Source: Micromonospora okii
GTDB taxonomy: Bacteria > Actinomycetota > Actinomycetes > Mycobacteriales > Micromonosporaceae
Direction: 5' to 3'
Length of the DNA stretch: 64,000 nt
Assembly (NCBI RefSeq): GCF_020884795.1
Contig: NZ_BBZF01000020.1
Span: forward strand, 225,261-289,260
The translations under genes and the position numbers were made by a program. Shown here piece after piece: positions 1 through 7,273 of the stretch; the first letter of the stretch is position 1; each line of letters opens with the position of its first letter. A model generated the notes under the pieces. The model saw nothing but the letters and a program-made list of their open reading frames with translations. It made no database searches and was not told where the DNA came from.

Positions 1-176
1 GCCATCTCCATCCAGGTGCCGTGCAGCTCGGCGAGGTCTTCGGCGGCGCCGTGGCGGCGGCCGGTCTCGTAGGCCAGGTGCAGCAGGACGGACACCTGCG
101 CGGCCGTGAAGGTGGCCTGCCCCCGGGTGAGGGCGTCGGCGGCGGACATGACGATGCCGGGTTCGATGGTGGTCAC
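1..176 (-). CDS. Hypothetical protein, N-terminal part only
   Basis: The gene runs off the left edge of the window. It starts with GTG at 176-174, overlapping the helicase stop codon by four bases (GTGA), so it is the next cistron of the same operon. The visible 58 residues contain a short helical stretch rich in Ala, Leu and Glu; an internal ATG at 149 is a possible alternative start. No family is recognised. Its membership of the element operon is firm; its function is unknown. Confidence 0.6.
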   Translation of the reverse strand, partial: MTTIEPGIVMSAADALTRGQATFTAAQVSVLLHLAYETGRRHGAAEDLAELHGTWMEM

Positions 177-1798
177 GCCGCCACCCGGTGCTGGTCGATG
201 CGGGCGAGGGCCTTACGGGCGTCGTGGGCGGCGATCAGGTCGGACGCCTCGCCGCAGGTGCTGGCCGGGCCGAGGCGCAGCCGCTTGAGGATGCGCTTCT
301 GCGCCTCGGACACCGGCCGGGCCCGCCACGGCGCGTCGGCGCGGGCGAGCTTGGCGCGGGTGCCGCGGGCGAACTCCTCGGCGACGCCCTGGGCGTATTC
401 GAGGGTGAGCTGGTCGGCGAGCACGGTGGGGTTGCCGTTGCGGGGGACGTTGATGGCCCGCCACCGGTCGGGCTGCTCGCCGGGGCGGACGATGAGGGCG
501 GCGTCGCCGCAGGCCAGCACGTAGGAGCCGTCGACGGTGACCCAGGACAGCCCGGAGCGGCCGAACAGGGCGACGGCGCGGCCGGTGACGACGGTGCCGG
601 TGGCGCGGGCCTGCTCGGCCTGCGCGCGGGCCGCCGCCTCGACGAGGGTTTCGCCGTCGCCGGGCCGGACCTGCTGTTCGCCGGGGAGGCTGCCGGCGAG
701 GGTGGCGATGGTCGCCAGCCCGGACTCCGGCGGCCCGGCGAGGGTGAGCAGCAGGCAGTCGTCCTTGCCCGGGTACAGCCGCAGCCCGCGCCCGGCCATC
801 TGGGTGAACAGGGTGGCGGAGGTGGTGGGGCGGGCGATGAGGACGCAGGACACCCGGGGCTCGTCGAAGCCTTCGGTGAGGACCTGGGCGTTGGCGACGA
901 CCTGGGTCTCTCCGGTGTGGAGTCGGCGCAGGATCGCGGCGCGGTCGTCGCGGGCGGTGAGCCCGGACAGGTGCTCGGCGGTGATGCCGCGCCGCCGGAG
1001 CTGGTCGGCGAGGTGCTCGGCGGTGGCGATGGTGGGGGTGAACGCGACGCCGGGCCGGTCGGCGGCGTACCGCTCGTAGGCGATGGCGGCGGCCTCGATG
1101 GCGTGGCCGTCTTCCATGGCCTGGCCGAGGCTGCCGTCAGTCCAGTCGCCGCCGCTGGTGTTCACCTGGTTGTAGTCCAGGTCGGTGGTGATTTCCAGGG
1201 CGCGGACGTCGGTGAGGTACCCGTCGACGATCATCTGGAGGATGCCGCGCTGGTAGACGACGTCCTGCCAGACGGTGCCGAGGGCCACGCCGTCGGCGCG
1301 GCCGGCGGTGGCGGTCACCCCGACGGTGAGCGGCCCGTCGTCGTCGAAGCTGCCGAGGGTTTCGAGGGCTTCGACGTAGGTGCGGGCGGCGGCGTGGTGG
1401 GCCTCGTCCACGACGATCGTGGAGATGGTGCCGACCAGCGGGGCGATGCGGTGCGGGCGGGCGATGGTCTGGATGGACGCGACGATGACGTGGGCGTCGG
1501 CGTGCTCGTCGCGCTCGGCTTGGACGATGCCGACGGTGAGGTCGGGGGCGACGAGCCGGATCTTGTCGGCGGCCTGCCGGAGCAGTTCGTCGCGGTGGGC
1601 GATGACGAGGGCCCGCCCGGAGTTGGCGCGGCGGCGGATGAGGTGGGAGAACACGACGGTCTTCCCGGCGCCGGTGGGCAGGACGATGAGCTGCCGGCGG
1701 ACGCCGCGATACCAGTTCTGGCGGACCGCTTCGACGGCTTCGCGCTGGTAGGGACGCAGGGGCAGGTGAGGCGGTGTCGTATCGGTGGTGCTGGTCAT
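173..1798 (-). CDS. DEAD/DEAH-box superfamily 2 helicase
   Basis: ATP-dependent helicase of the type III restriction subunit/UvrB-like fold, 541 aa. Walker A is PTGAGKT at residues 41-47, DEAH at 131-134, a TATA-type motif III follows near residue 195, and motif VI reads QMAGRGLR. The ATG at 1798 was chosen because a GGGGGA ribosome site lies just upstream; the frame stays open a further 33 codons with non-coding-looking sequence. In phage-like elements such helicases work with annealing proteins in replication or recombination. It lies downstream of the ERF and nuclease genes and overlaps the next cistron by GTGA. Specific substrate unknown. Confidence 0.88.
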   Translation of the reverse strand: MTSTTDTTPPHLPLRPYQREAVEAVRQNWYRGVRRQLIVLPTGAGKTVVFSHLIRRRANSGRALVIAHRDELLRQAADKIRLVAPDLTVGIVQAERDEHADAHVIVASIQTIARPHRIAPLVGTISTIVVDEAHHAAARTYVEALETLGSFDDDGPLTVGVTATAGRADGVALGTVWQDVVYQRGILQMIVDGYLTDVRALEITTDLDYNQVNTSGGDWTDGSLGQAMEDGHAIEAAAIAYERYAADRPGVAFTPTIATAEHLADQLRRRGITAEHLSGLTARDDRAAILRRLHTGETQVVANAQVLTEGFDEPRVSCVLIARPTTSATLFTQMAGRGLRLYPGKDDCLLLTLAGPPESGLATIATLAGSLPGEQQVRPGDGETLVEAAARAQAEQARATGTVVTGRAVALFGRSGLSWVTVDGSYVLACGDAALIVRPGEQPDRWRAINVPRNGNPTVLADQLTLEYAQGVAEEFARGTRAKLARADAPWRARPVSEAQKRILKRLRLGPASTCGEASDLIAAHDARKALARIDQHRVAA

Positions 1799-1893
1799 CA
1801 GGTCCCCCTGGTCGTCGTGCTGCTGGTCGAGTGGGTGGCGCCCCGTCGCGCGCTCGATGCGCGGTGCCGGCCGGGTCCGGGCGGGGCGGGCCG

Positions 1894-2610
1894 TCATCCG
1901 GCGGCCTGGGCGAGACGGTCGAGAACCAGGGACGCCTCAGCCCCGGTCAGGTCGCCCGTCGAGGTGATCTCGTGGCCGACGACGTCGGAGATGTAGGCCA
2001 GGGCGGACGCCCGGTCGGCCTTGCCCGCGTCGCGCAGGGAGGCGTGGAGCTTGCGCTGCTGCGGCTCGCTGATCCCGCCACCGGCACGGCCGGCGGTCGG
2101 CTGTTCGCCCGGCAGCGCCGGCCCGGCCTGGCGGGGGCGATGGGCGCGCTGCGCCGTTGCCCCACCGCCCGCGGCCGGCGGCCGGCGCCGCTGCTCGGCC
2201 CGCTGGGCGTACCGACCCGATGCGCTCTGCCCGTCGTCGTCCTCGTCCTCGGCCGCCACCCCGGTCAGCGCCAGCAGCACGTACCGGCGGGCGTAGGTGA
2301 TCGCCGAGCCCATCTGCATCGGGTTCTCGCTGAGCTTCAGCGGGTACTCGCCGGCCTCGGCCGTGCCCGACGCCACGTGCCGCAGCTCGTAGGCGAGCAC
2401 GAACCGCGGCTCGACGTCGCGGACGATCGGCCTCGTCTTGTAGACCACGCCGAGCTTGTTGAGCGCCGACAGCACCACCGCGTTGACCTGAACCAGGTCG
2501 GCGTACCTGGTGCGCTGGTTGCCGACCTGGCCGCTCTTGTCCTTGACCAGCGTCGGCGGGTCAGCCTGGAAGGCGAGCAGGGCCTCGTCGAGGGTCTTCG
2601 GGTCGGCCAT
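1894..2610 (-). CDS. ERF-family single-strand annealing protein
   Basis: 238-aa homologue of the Essential Recombination Function family, which anneals complementary single strands during phage recombination. The family signature is clear: MQMGSAITYARRY at about residues 98-110 followed by the acidic run AEDEDDDG. The N-terminal half has the usual short helical start with a lysine/tyrosine-rich segment (DKSGQ...RYADL). The C-terminal 100 residues are low-complexity and basic, then a helical tail that could bind partner proteins. Its start codon overlaps the nuclease stop by one base, so the two are coupled; nuclease plus annealing protein is the classic two-component phage recombination pair. 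Confidence 0.9.
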   Translation of the reverse strand: MADPKTLDEALLAFQADPPTLVKDKSGQVGNQRTRYADLVQVNAVVLSALNKLGVVYKTRPIVRDVEPRFVLAYELRHVASGTAEAGEYPLKLSENPMQMGSAITYARRYVLLALTGVAAEDEDDDGQSASGRYAQRAEQRRRPPAAGGGATAQRAHRPRQAGPALPGEQPTAGRAGGGISEPQQRKLHASLRDAGKADRASALAYISDVVGHEITSTGDLTGAEASLVLDRLAQAAG

Positions 2611-3497
2611 CAGAACGCGGCTTCCGTGAGCTCGCCGACCTCGGCGGCCGGGTCGAGGTCGATGCGGGTCAGCTCGAACCGGGCGGTCGTCGGCGGGATG
2701 ACCGGCTCGCCCACCAGGTCCCGGGACGTGTCGACGAACCGGGCGACCTCCTTGATGTAGAGGAAGTCGCGGTACTGGTCCGGTCCGGCCAGCACCGGCC
2801 GCAGCTCGTAGCCGTGCGGGGTGACGTGCACGGCCCCGGTGAACGCGACCTCCGGCATGTCGATGACCTGCTCGTCGCCGCTCTCCGGGTCCCGGGCGAT
2901 CAGGAACTCCGAGTAGCGGTACGGGGCGAGCTGCACGGCGACGTCACCGAAGATGCCCGTCCGGCTCGTCTTGACGTCGATCAGCGACCGCACGTACCCG
3001 TCGGCGCTGCGCTCCAGGTCGTCGTACTCGGGCATGTCGGGGAACCGCAGGTCGGCGATCAGGTCGAGGGTGCCGACGTGCCGGTGGGTCTCGGAGTAGA
3101 CGACGGCCTCGACGTGCACGGGGTCGACGTCGAAGTCGTCGAGGAACTGCACGTACGAGCGGACGTACCCTTCGAGCAGCGGCGGGACGGTGACCTGCTC
3201 GCCGAGGAGCAGGCGCTCGCCGAGCTTGTGGACCTGGGTGCCGCGGTTGGCGGCTTCGTCGCGGCTGGCGTACCGGCCGGCCTTGATGGCCTTGAGCCGG
3301 GCGGCCGGGCCCATCGCGGCGAGGGTGTCCCAGTTGTCGACGGCGTACTCGGCGGTGGCCTCTCCGGCCCAGTTGATGAGCGCCGGCTTGGGCAACCCGC
3401 CACCGGTGATGGTCGTGACACCGGGGACTCGTTCGCCGCTGGCGTCCTGGTCGACGTACCAGTGGTTACGGCCCCGGTTGACGCGTTGGATCTTCAC
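2610..3497 (-). CDS. PD-(D/E)XK superfamily nuclease (RecB/Cas4-like exonuclease)
   Basis: 295-aa nuclease with a readable PD-(D/E)XK core: Glu130, Asp145 in GTLDLIADL, then Asp174-Val-Lys176 in LIDVKTS, and Gln189/Tyr193 in the QLAPYRYSEF helix. A histidine-containing helix (GTQVHKLGERLL, near residue 90) precedes the core as in RecB/Cas4-type and lambda-exo-like proteins. Start is GTG at 3497, with GGAGGAAAG upstream; it overlaps the preceding small gene by GTGA. Next to ERF it probably supplies the 5'-3' resection step of recombination. It is not near any cas gene, so a CRISPR role is not suggested. Confidence 0.87.
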   Translation of the reverse strand: MKIQRVNRGRNHWYVDQDASGERVPGVTTITGGGLPKPALINWAGEATAEYAVDNWDTLAAMGPAARLKAIKAGRYASRDEAANRGTQVHKLGERLLLGEQVTVPPLLEGYVRSYVQFLDDFDVDPVHVEAVVYSETHRHVGTLDLIADLRFPDMPEYDDLERSADGYVRSLIDVKTSRTGIFGDVAVQLAPYRYSEFLIARDPESGDEQVIDMPEVAFTGAVHVTPHGYELRPVLAGPDQYRDFLYIKEVARFVDTSRDLVGEPVIPPTTARFELTRIDLDPAAEVGELTEAAF

Positions 3498-3673
3498 GCG
3501 GTCTTTCCTCCGTGGATCAGTCGCAGGGGCCGGCCGCCGGGCTCACACCCGGGGTGCCGGTCGTAGACGCCCGGCTGCCCGTCCCATCCGGCCGCAGCGG
3601 CGGAATCGAGGTACCTGCCGCAGCCCCGGCACAGGGCGGTGGGCGGGAGGGTCGCGACGACGGTGAGGGTCAC
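3494..3673 (-). CDS. Small Cys/His-containing protein, possible zinc knuckle
   Basis: 59-aa gene read from GTG at 3673, with AGAGGAG placed well upstream. It overlaps its neighbours on both sides by GTGA (3670-3673 and 3494-3497), which is strong evidence that it is translated. Cys15-x2-Cys18 and His40-x2-Cys43 could bind one zinc ion (CRGCGRY and RHPGCEP). No named family is recognised. It is easy to miss because of its length and GTG start. Phage early operons often carry such zinc-finger proteins of unknown role. Confidence 0.65.
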   Translation of the reverse strand: MTLTVVATLPPTALCRGCGRYLDSAAAAGWDGQPGVYDRHPGCEPGGRPLRLIHGGKTA

Positions 3674-3969
3674 GGCTGCTCCTCTCGGGTCGGGCTAACC
3701 GGGTCGGCGATGGCCGGCATGACGCCGGTGCGGTCGTCGGGGCCGGCGGGGAGGGCCGTCTCGGTGTAGTGGCCGGGGGCGATGCGCTGCCGGGTGGCCG
3801 GGTCGAGCGGCGACCAGTCGCCCGGCACGGGCTCGGCGACCTGGTGGTGGGTGCCGCGCCGCTCGCTCCGGCCGGCGCGGTGGCGGCCGACGTAGCCGGT
3901 GGGCGGGGTGGCCGGGCCGGCCGGCCCCACGGTGGGGGCCGGCACGGTCGCGGCGGTGGTGGTGCTCAC
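3670..3969 (-). CDS. Hypothetical protein, 99 aa
   Basis: Starts with GTG at 3969 overlapping the upstream stop (GTGA) and ends overlapping the next gene the same way, so it sits in a fully coupled operon. The N-terminal 40 residues are Pro/Ala/Thr-rich and probably disordered; the C-terminal half (GDWSPLDPATRQRIAPGHYTE) looks folded but matches no family I know. A longer open frame upstream is excluded because it would overlap the coiled-coil gene by 250 nt. Function unknown. Confidence 0.6.
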   Translation of the reverse strand: MSTTTAATVPAPTVGPAGPATPPTGYVGRHRAGRSERRGTHHQVAEPVPGDWSPLDPATRQRIAPGHYTETALPAGPDDRTGVMPAIADPVSPTREEQP

Positions 3970-4340
3970 CGGGTGCCCTCGGCGTCGGCGTCGGCGTCGT
4001 CGAGGGCGATGCGCATGCTGGCGGCGCGCTGCTCGGCCTCGGCGAGCGCGTCCTCCAGCCGGGAGGTGCGCTCCCGCTCGGCGGCCAGCTCGGCGCGGGC
4101 CTGCTCCAGGTCGGCGGTCAGGTACGCCACCTGGCTGCCCAAGCTGCCGGTCTCGCCGGCCATGTCGGTGACCAGCGACCGGACTCGCTGCTGGTCGGCG
4201 GCGGCGGCCGTGAGCATCCACTGGACGCCTTCGGCGAGCTGCCGGGCGGTGGTGTCGGCGGGGCCGGCGAGGGCGGCCTCGGCCAGGCGGCGGATGTCGG
4301 CGAGGCGGGCGGCGCTGGCGGTCTGGGCGGTGGTCGTCAT
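3966..4340 (-). CDS. Predicted coiled-coil protein, 124 aa
   Basis: Starts at ATG 4340 overlapping the upstream stop by ATGA. Residues 60-115 have a regular heptad pattern (leucine, alanine and charged residues: LEQARAELAAERERTSRLED) and should form one long coiled coil; the N-terminus is also helical. No signal peptide or membrane segment. No family is recognised. Together with the next gene it makes two consecutive coiled-coil proteins in the element operon, so hetero-oligomer formation is possible but unproven. Confidence 0.65.
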   Translation of the reverse strand: MTTTAQTASAARLADIRRLAEAALAGPADTTARQLAEGVQWMLTAAAADQQRVRSLVTDMAGETGSLGSQVAYLTADLEQARAELAAERERTSRLEDALAEAEQRAASMRIALDDADADAEGTR

Positions 4341-4960
4341 CGGGTCTCTCCCAAGGTGTCGGTGGGGGCCGTGTCGAGGGCCCAGATCTGCTCGCAGGTG
4401 TCGAGGTCCCGGGCGGCCCGGGACGGCAGGGCGTCGGGGGTGAGTGCGGCCGAGGCGACCGCGTGCTGCTCGGCGAGGCGGCGGAGCACGGACAGCTCCG
4501 CGCGGAGCTGCCGCTCGGTGCGGGCGGCGGTCAGCCGGTCGGCGCGTGCCTCGGCCCGCTCGGCGGCCAGGGCGGCGCGGAGCCGGTCCACCTCGGCGGC
4601 CAGCTCGGCGCGGGTCGGGGTGGTGGGCTGCTGCACGATCACCGGGGCCTGGCGGATCTGCTCGGCCATCTCGGCGCAGTCGCACTGCTCACCGGCGAGG
4701 ACCTCGCCGCAGCAGGCCTTGATGGGGACGGTGATCGCGGGGCCGGGCCGGCGGCGGCCGGTGATGGCGTGCCCCTCCACCCCAGCGGGGAGCGGACAGG
4801 CGGCGGGCTCCTCCTCGACGTCGCCGCGGTCGTAGCGCAGGCCGGTCGGGTCGGCGACGGTCGGCCCACCGGAGCCGGAGCCGGGGATCGGGCCGAGCGG
4901 CCGGACCGGGGGCAGCGGCGGCAGGTCGTCGGCGGCGCGGTGCCGCAGCGGGCCGGTCAC
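4337..4960 (-). CDS. Cys-containing coiled-coil protein, 207 aa
   Basis: Read from GTG 4960, coupled to the preceding gene by GTGA and to the following one by ATGA. A proline-rich N-terminus (residues 10-35) leads to a cysteine cluster (CC at 83-84, C93, C95) that could be a metal site, then a coiled coil at about 117-168 (RAELAAEVDRLRAALAAERA). Similar coil heptads occur in the neighbouring 124-aa protein, suggesting duplication or a shared partner. No family recognised; function unknown. Confidence 0.62.
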   Translation of the reverse strand: MTGPLRHRAADDLPPLPPVRPLGPIPGSGSGGPTVADPTGLRYDRGDVEEEPAACPLPAGVEGHAITGRRRPGPAITVPIKACCGEVLAGEQCDCAEMAEQIRQAPVIVQQPTTPTRAELAAEVDRLRAALAAERAEARADRLTAARTERQLRAELSVLRRLAEQHAVASAALTPDALPSRAARDLDTCEQIWALDTAPTDTLGETR

Positions 4961-5835
4961 CGGGTGCCGCCGGTGGTCTGCTGCGCCTCCAGCTCGGCGA
5001 CCCGGGCGCGGAGCTGCTCGACCTCGCTGCGGGGGTCCGGGTCGGCCTGCAGGCCGACGTGCAGGGTCGCCCTGGTGCCGAGCTTGATTGCGCGCTTGGT
5101 GCTCGGGATGCTGTTGGCGGGGTTGACCTTGACCGGGCTGCCGAGGTAGTCGGCCCACCCGTCCAGGTCGGCGCGGGAGTCGAGGATCCCGAGGTGCAGG
5201 TCGGCGCGCATGTACCCATCGGGCAGCGGCAGGTCCTCGCGGAGCAGGTCGGCGGCGATGCGGTGGAGCTCGGCGGCGAGGCGCTCGCGGACGGTCAGCT
5301 CGGCCGGGGCGGCGGCCGGGGCGAGCCCGGCGGCGCGGACCGCGGCGACCGCCTGGTCGAGCGTCAGGCCGGTCAGGGTGAGGTCGACGGTGCTGCCGGG
5401 GCGGGTCCGGGCGGTGATCTGCGGCCCCGCCGGGTGGAGCAGGGTGTGCTCGCGGCCGTCGACCATCGGGACCGTGCTGTCGAACAGCCAGCCGGCGGCG
5501 TACAGGTCGCGCAGCAGGGCGACGGCGGCGGTGAGGTCGGGGCGCTCCGGCTCGGCCGGGGCGGCGACGCCCGGGCCGGTGATCGGGGCGTCAAGCGGGC
5601 CGCCCTGCCAGACGATGCGCGCCATCCCGGCGGCCAGGTCGACGGTCACGTCGAGGTCGGCGTACCCGACCTCGGTCAGCTCGGCGTGGATCACCCGGGC
5701 GATCTCGTCGGCGGTGTGCGGGGCGGGGATCACGAGCTGCCGGTCAGCCCAGGCGAACGCGCCGGGGATGGTGACCGTGTAGCGCTCCGGCTCGGCCGGG
5801 GCGGTGGTCGTGTCGGGTAGGGTCTGGTGCTGCAT
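4957..5835 (-). CDS. Hypothetical element protein, 292 aa
   Basis: Starts at ATG 5835 with AAGGAG about eight bases upstream; ends with a GTGA overlap into the next gene. Residues 18-85 look like a small alpha/beta domain (ERYTVTIPGAFAWADRQLV, later MARIVWQGG), residues 100-165 a second one, and the last 30 residues a short coiled coil (SEVEQLRARVAELEAQQ). No catalytic motif or known family was recognised. It is the first gene after a 75-nt gap in the operon. Confidence 0.62.
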   Translation of the reverse strand: MQHQTLPDTTTAPAEPERYTVTIPGAFAWADRQLVIPAPHTADEIARVIHAELTEVGYADLDVTVDLAAGMARIVWQGGPLDAPITGPGVAAPAEPERPDLTAAVALLRDLYAAGWLFDSTVPMVDGREHTLLHPAGPQITARTRPGSTVDLTLTGLTLDQAVAAVRAAGLAPAAAPAELTVRERLAAELHRIAADLLREDLPLPDGYMRADLHLGILDSRADLDGWADYLGSPVKVNPANSIPSTKRAIKLGTRATLHVGLQADPDPRSEVEQLRARVAELEAQQTTGGTR

Positions 5836-5873
5836 CTGGACTCCTTGCTTCGCGGGTGGGTTGTCCGGGTGTT

Positions 5874-5903
5874 GAGCCCCTGCCGTGGCCTCGGTGGGGG
5901 CTC
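5874..5903 (-). terminator. Possible attenuator hairpin in the early operon
   Basis: The only clear gap in the minus-strand operon (5836-5910) holds a 7-bp GAGCCCC/GGGGCTC stem with a 16-nt loop. It follows the zinc-finger gene and precedes the 292-aa gene. There is no T-run, as is usual in high-GC actinomycetes, so termination or read-through control is only a suggestion. Confidence 0.3.
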
Positions 5904-5910
5904 GCTCGTT

Positions 5911-6090
5911 TCAGGCGGCGGCGCGGATCGCCAGCCGCTCACGGCGGCAGGTCTTGCACTCCCGCCGGGCGTAGCCCTTCGCGGTGCGTCGGCTGTAGGT
6001 GTTCTGCGGCGTGTACTCGTGGCCGCGCGGGCAGTGCGTCTTCGCCGCGTTGTGGTGCGGCATCGTGTGCGGGGACCGCAGCGGGTTCAT
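5911..6090 (-). CDS. Small treble-clef zinc-finger protein (HNH-like half)
   Basis: 59-aa protein starting at ATG 6090, overlapping the upstream stop (ATGA). The pattern CPRGHEYTPQNTY at residues 20-32 and CKTCRRER at 45-52 gives Cys20, His24, Cys45 and Cys48 as likely zinc ligands. This CxxGHx(n)CxxC arrangement is common in the short zinc-finger proteins of actinophages and matches the N-terminal half of many phage HNH proteins. The catalytic HNH half is missing, so nuclease activity is not claimed. Confidence 0.72.
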   Translation of the reverse strand: MNPLRSPHTMPHHNAAKTHCPRGHEYTPQNTYSRRTAKGYARRECKTCRRERLAIRAAA

Positions 6091-6347
6091 GCGGCGCCCT
6101 TGCGGCGGGCCCGAGCGGCGGCGCTCTTGATGGCGAGCCGCACGAAGTACGCCTTCTTGGCCGACTCGGCGCGGAGGGCTCGCTCCTCCGGCGGCAGCAC
6201 GCCGTCGGGGTCGACCTCCCTCTCGAACCGGTCGATGAAGGCGGCCCGGGCCTTGCCGGTAGCCGCCTTCCGGTCGCTCTCGCGCGACCAGCGGGTGTGG
6301 GCAGCGACTTGGGCGTGAAGCCGGCGGCTGCTGGGGTTCTGGCTCAT
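6087..6347 (-). CDS. Hypothetical protein, 86 aa
   Basis: Begins at ATG 6347, coupled by ATGA to the regulator gene upstream and by ATGA to the zinc-finger gene downstream. The protein is strongly basic and helical (RRLHAQVAAHTRWSRESDRK; C-terminal AARARRKGAA). The motif HTRWSRESDR near residues 17-26 recurs in short actinophage proteins of unknown role. No enzyme motif is seen. The conserved coupling supports translation. Confidence 0.62.
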   Translation of the reverse strand: MSQNPSSRRLHAQVAAHTRWSRESDRKAATGKARAAFIDRFEREVDPDGVLPPEERALRAESAKKAYFVRLAIKSAAARARRKGAA

Positions 6348-6583
6348 GACAGCTCCACTCGGAAGAGCCGCTCGAAGGGGACCTTCGGGTAGGCGAGGTG
6401 GACGCGGGCGATGAACTCGGTGCTGACGCCCTGGCCGCGGAGGATCCGGCCGAGGTTGCCCGGATCGACGCCGAGGTGGCGGGCGATGTCGGTGGTGGTG
6501 TCGAAGCCGAGGGGCTTCAGGAGGTCCAGGAAGACGTCGGCGTTGAGCCGAATCTTCGGAGCACCTCCGGGCGCTGCAAGCAT
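6344..6583 (-). CDS. XRE-like helix-turn-helix protein, first gene of the early operon
   Basis: 79-aa protein with a helix-turn-helix near residues 28-50 (TTDIARHLGVDPGNLGRIL). Size and position suggest a Cro- or excisionase-like regulator. The ATG at 6583 lies six bases after a TAGCGT -10 box (6590-6595), so the transcript is probably leaderless. It is divergent from the larger XRE protein at 6795, across a region with several TGCA-containing palindromes; this is the usual layout of a CI/Cro-type switch. Which protein represses which promoter is inference. Confidence 0.72.
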   Translation of the reverse strand: MLAAPGGAPKIRLNADVFLDLLKPLGFDTTTDIARHLGVDPGNLGRILRGQGVSTEFIARVHLAYPKVPFERLFRVELS

Positions 6584-6794
6584 GCAACCACGCTAGCGCT
6601 GTGCAGGCATGCATGCAAGACTGTGGGCCAGAAAATGCACGCGTGCACGAAGGGATAGAGAGAGACCCATGGACCATCCACGCAGGTCAGCCACTCCCCT
6701 GCTTCGACGCCCAGCCCAGGGACGCGCGGCCGTGCCGGGCGCGATCTACCCGGTGCCTCGTGCACGCGCGCACAATGCCGTAGCCTTCCTGCAT
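6584..6794. promoter_or_regulatory. Divergent control region with repeated TGCA palindromes
   Basis: Between the two divergent regulators lie a minus-strand -10 TAGCGT (6590-6595) and a plus-strand -10 TAGCCT (6781-6786), each 6-8 nt from a start codon. Palindromes include GCATGCATGC (6607-6616), a perfect TGCACGCGTGCA (6636-6647), AAGCATGCAACC beside the left promoter (6579-6590) and GTGCACGCGCGCAC (6760-6773) beside the right one. The repeated TGCA half-sites near both promoters are good candidates for repressor operators. Confidence 0.55.
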
Positions 6795-7217
6795 GTGAGC
6801 ACCGATTGGGACCACGTCAAGTTCCGCGAGTACGTGATCGGCCACGCCAAACGGGCCAAGGTGGCCCACGATCAGGCGAGCCTGTCCAAGCTCACGGGCA
6901 TCGACTCGGGGCTACTCGGCCGGTACTTCCGAGGAGAAGTCCAGCCCGGCGAGGCGAACTTGGAACGCATCCAGCGGGTCGTCCCAGGAACGACGCTGCG
7001 CGACCTGCGGATTCTTACCGGCCGCGCCCGGCCGTCGGAGTACGAACAGGCCGCAGAGCCAACCGTCCCGCGCACCGCCCACCCGCTCGCCGACGAGGTA
7101 GACCGGCTCCTCGCCGACGACAGCGACCTCGACAGCGGCGAGCGGGACCTGCTCACCGCTCTACTCGATCGGGTGCTGGAGCCGTACCGAGCCGGCCCCC
7201 GCCGCCGCACCGCCTGA
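6795..7217 (+). CDS. XRE-family repressor candidate
   Basis: 140-aa protein. The N-terminal domain (about residues 5-60) has an XRE-type HTH: QASLSKLTGIDSGLLGRYFRGE carries the turn and recognition helix. The C-terminal 60 residues are acidic and helical and may dimerise. GTG 6795 was chosen because a TAGCCT -10 box ends eight bases upstream and there is no Shine-Dalgarno; the 62 codons open upstream look non-coding. It faces away from the early operon and towards the integrase, matching an immunity repressor. It ends at a bidirectional terminator. Confidence 0.75.
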   Translation: MSTDWDHVKFREYVIGHAKRAKVAHDQASLSKLTGIDSGLLGRYFRGEVQPGEANLERIQRVVPGTTLRDLRILTGRARPSEYEQAAEPTVPRTAHPLADEVDRLLADDSDLDSGERDLLTALLDRVLEPYRAGPRRRTA

Positions 7218-7230
7218 CCCAGACACGACA

Positions 7231-7264
7231 AAGCCCCGGCCGCCCGCAATGGGAGCCGGGGCTT
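7231..7264. terminator. Bidirectional terminator between repressor and integrase
   Basis: A perfect 10-bp stem AAGCCCCGGC / GCCGGGGCTT (7231-7240 and 7255-7264) with a 14-nt loop lies between the convergent ends of the repressor and integrase genes. The A and T flanks give short T-tracts in both directions. Confidence 0.8.
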
Positions 7265-7273
7265 CTCGCTGTG

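Noticed and set aside
188..1996. 602-codon open frame on the plus strand opposite the helicase
   Set aside because: It is the antisense shadow of GC-rich coding DNA: its protein is Gly/Val/Asp low-complexity without motifs, while the minus strand has complete helicase motifs.
2610..3497. Reading the PD-(D/E)XK nuclease as Cas4 and looking for a CRISPR array
   Set aside because: No direct-repeat/spacer pattern exists anywhere in the window and the neighbours are ERF and phage-type genes.
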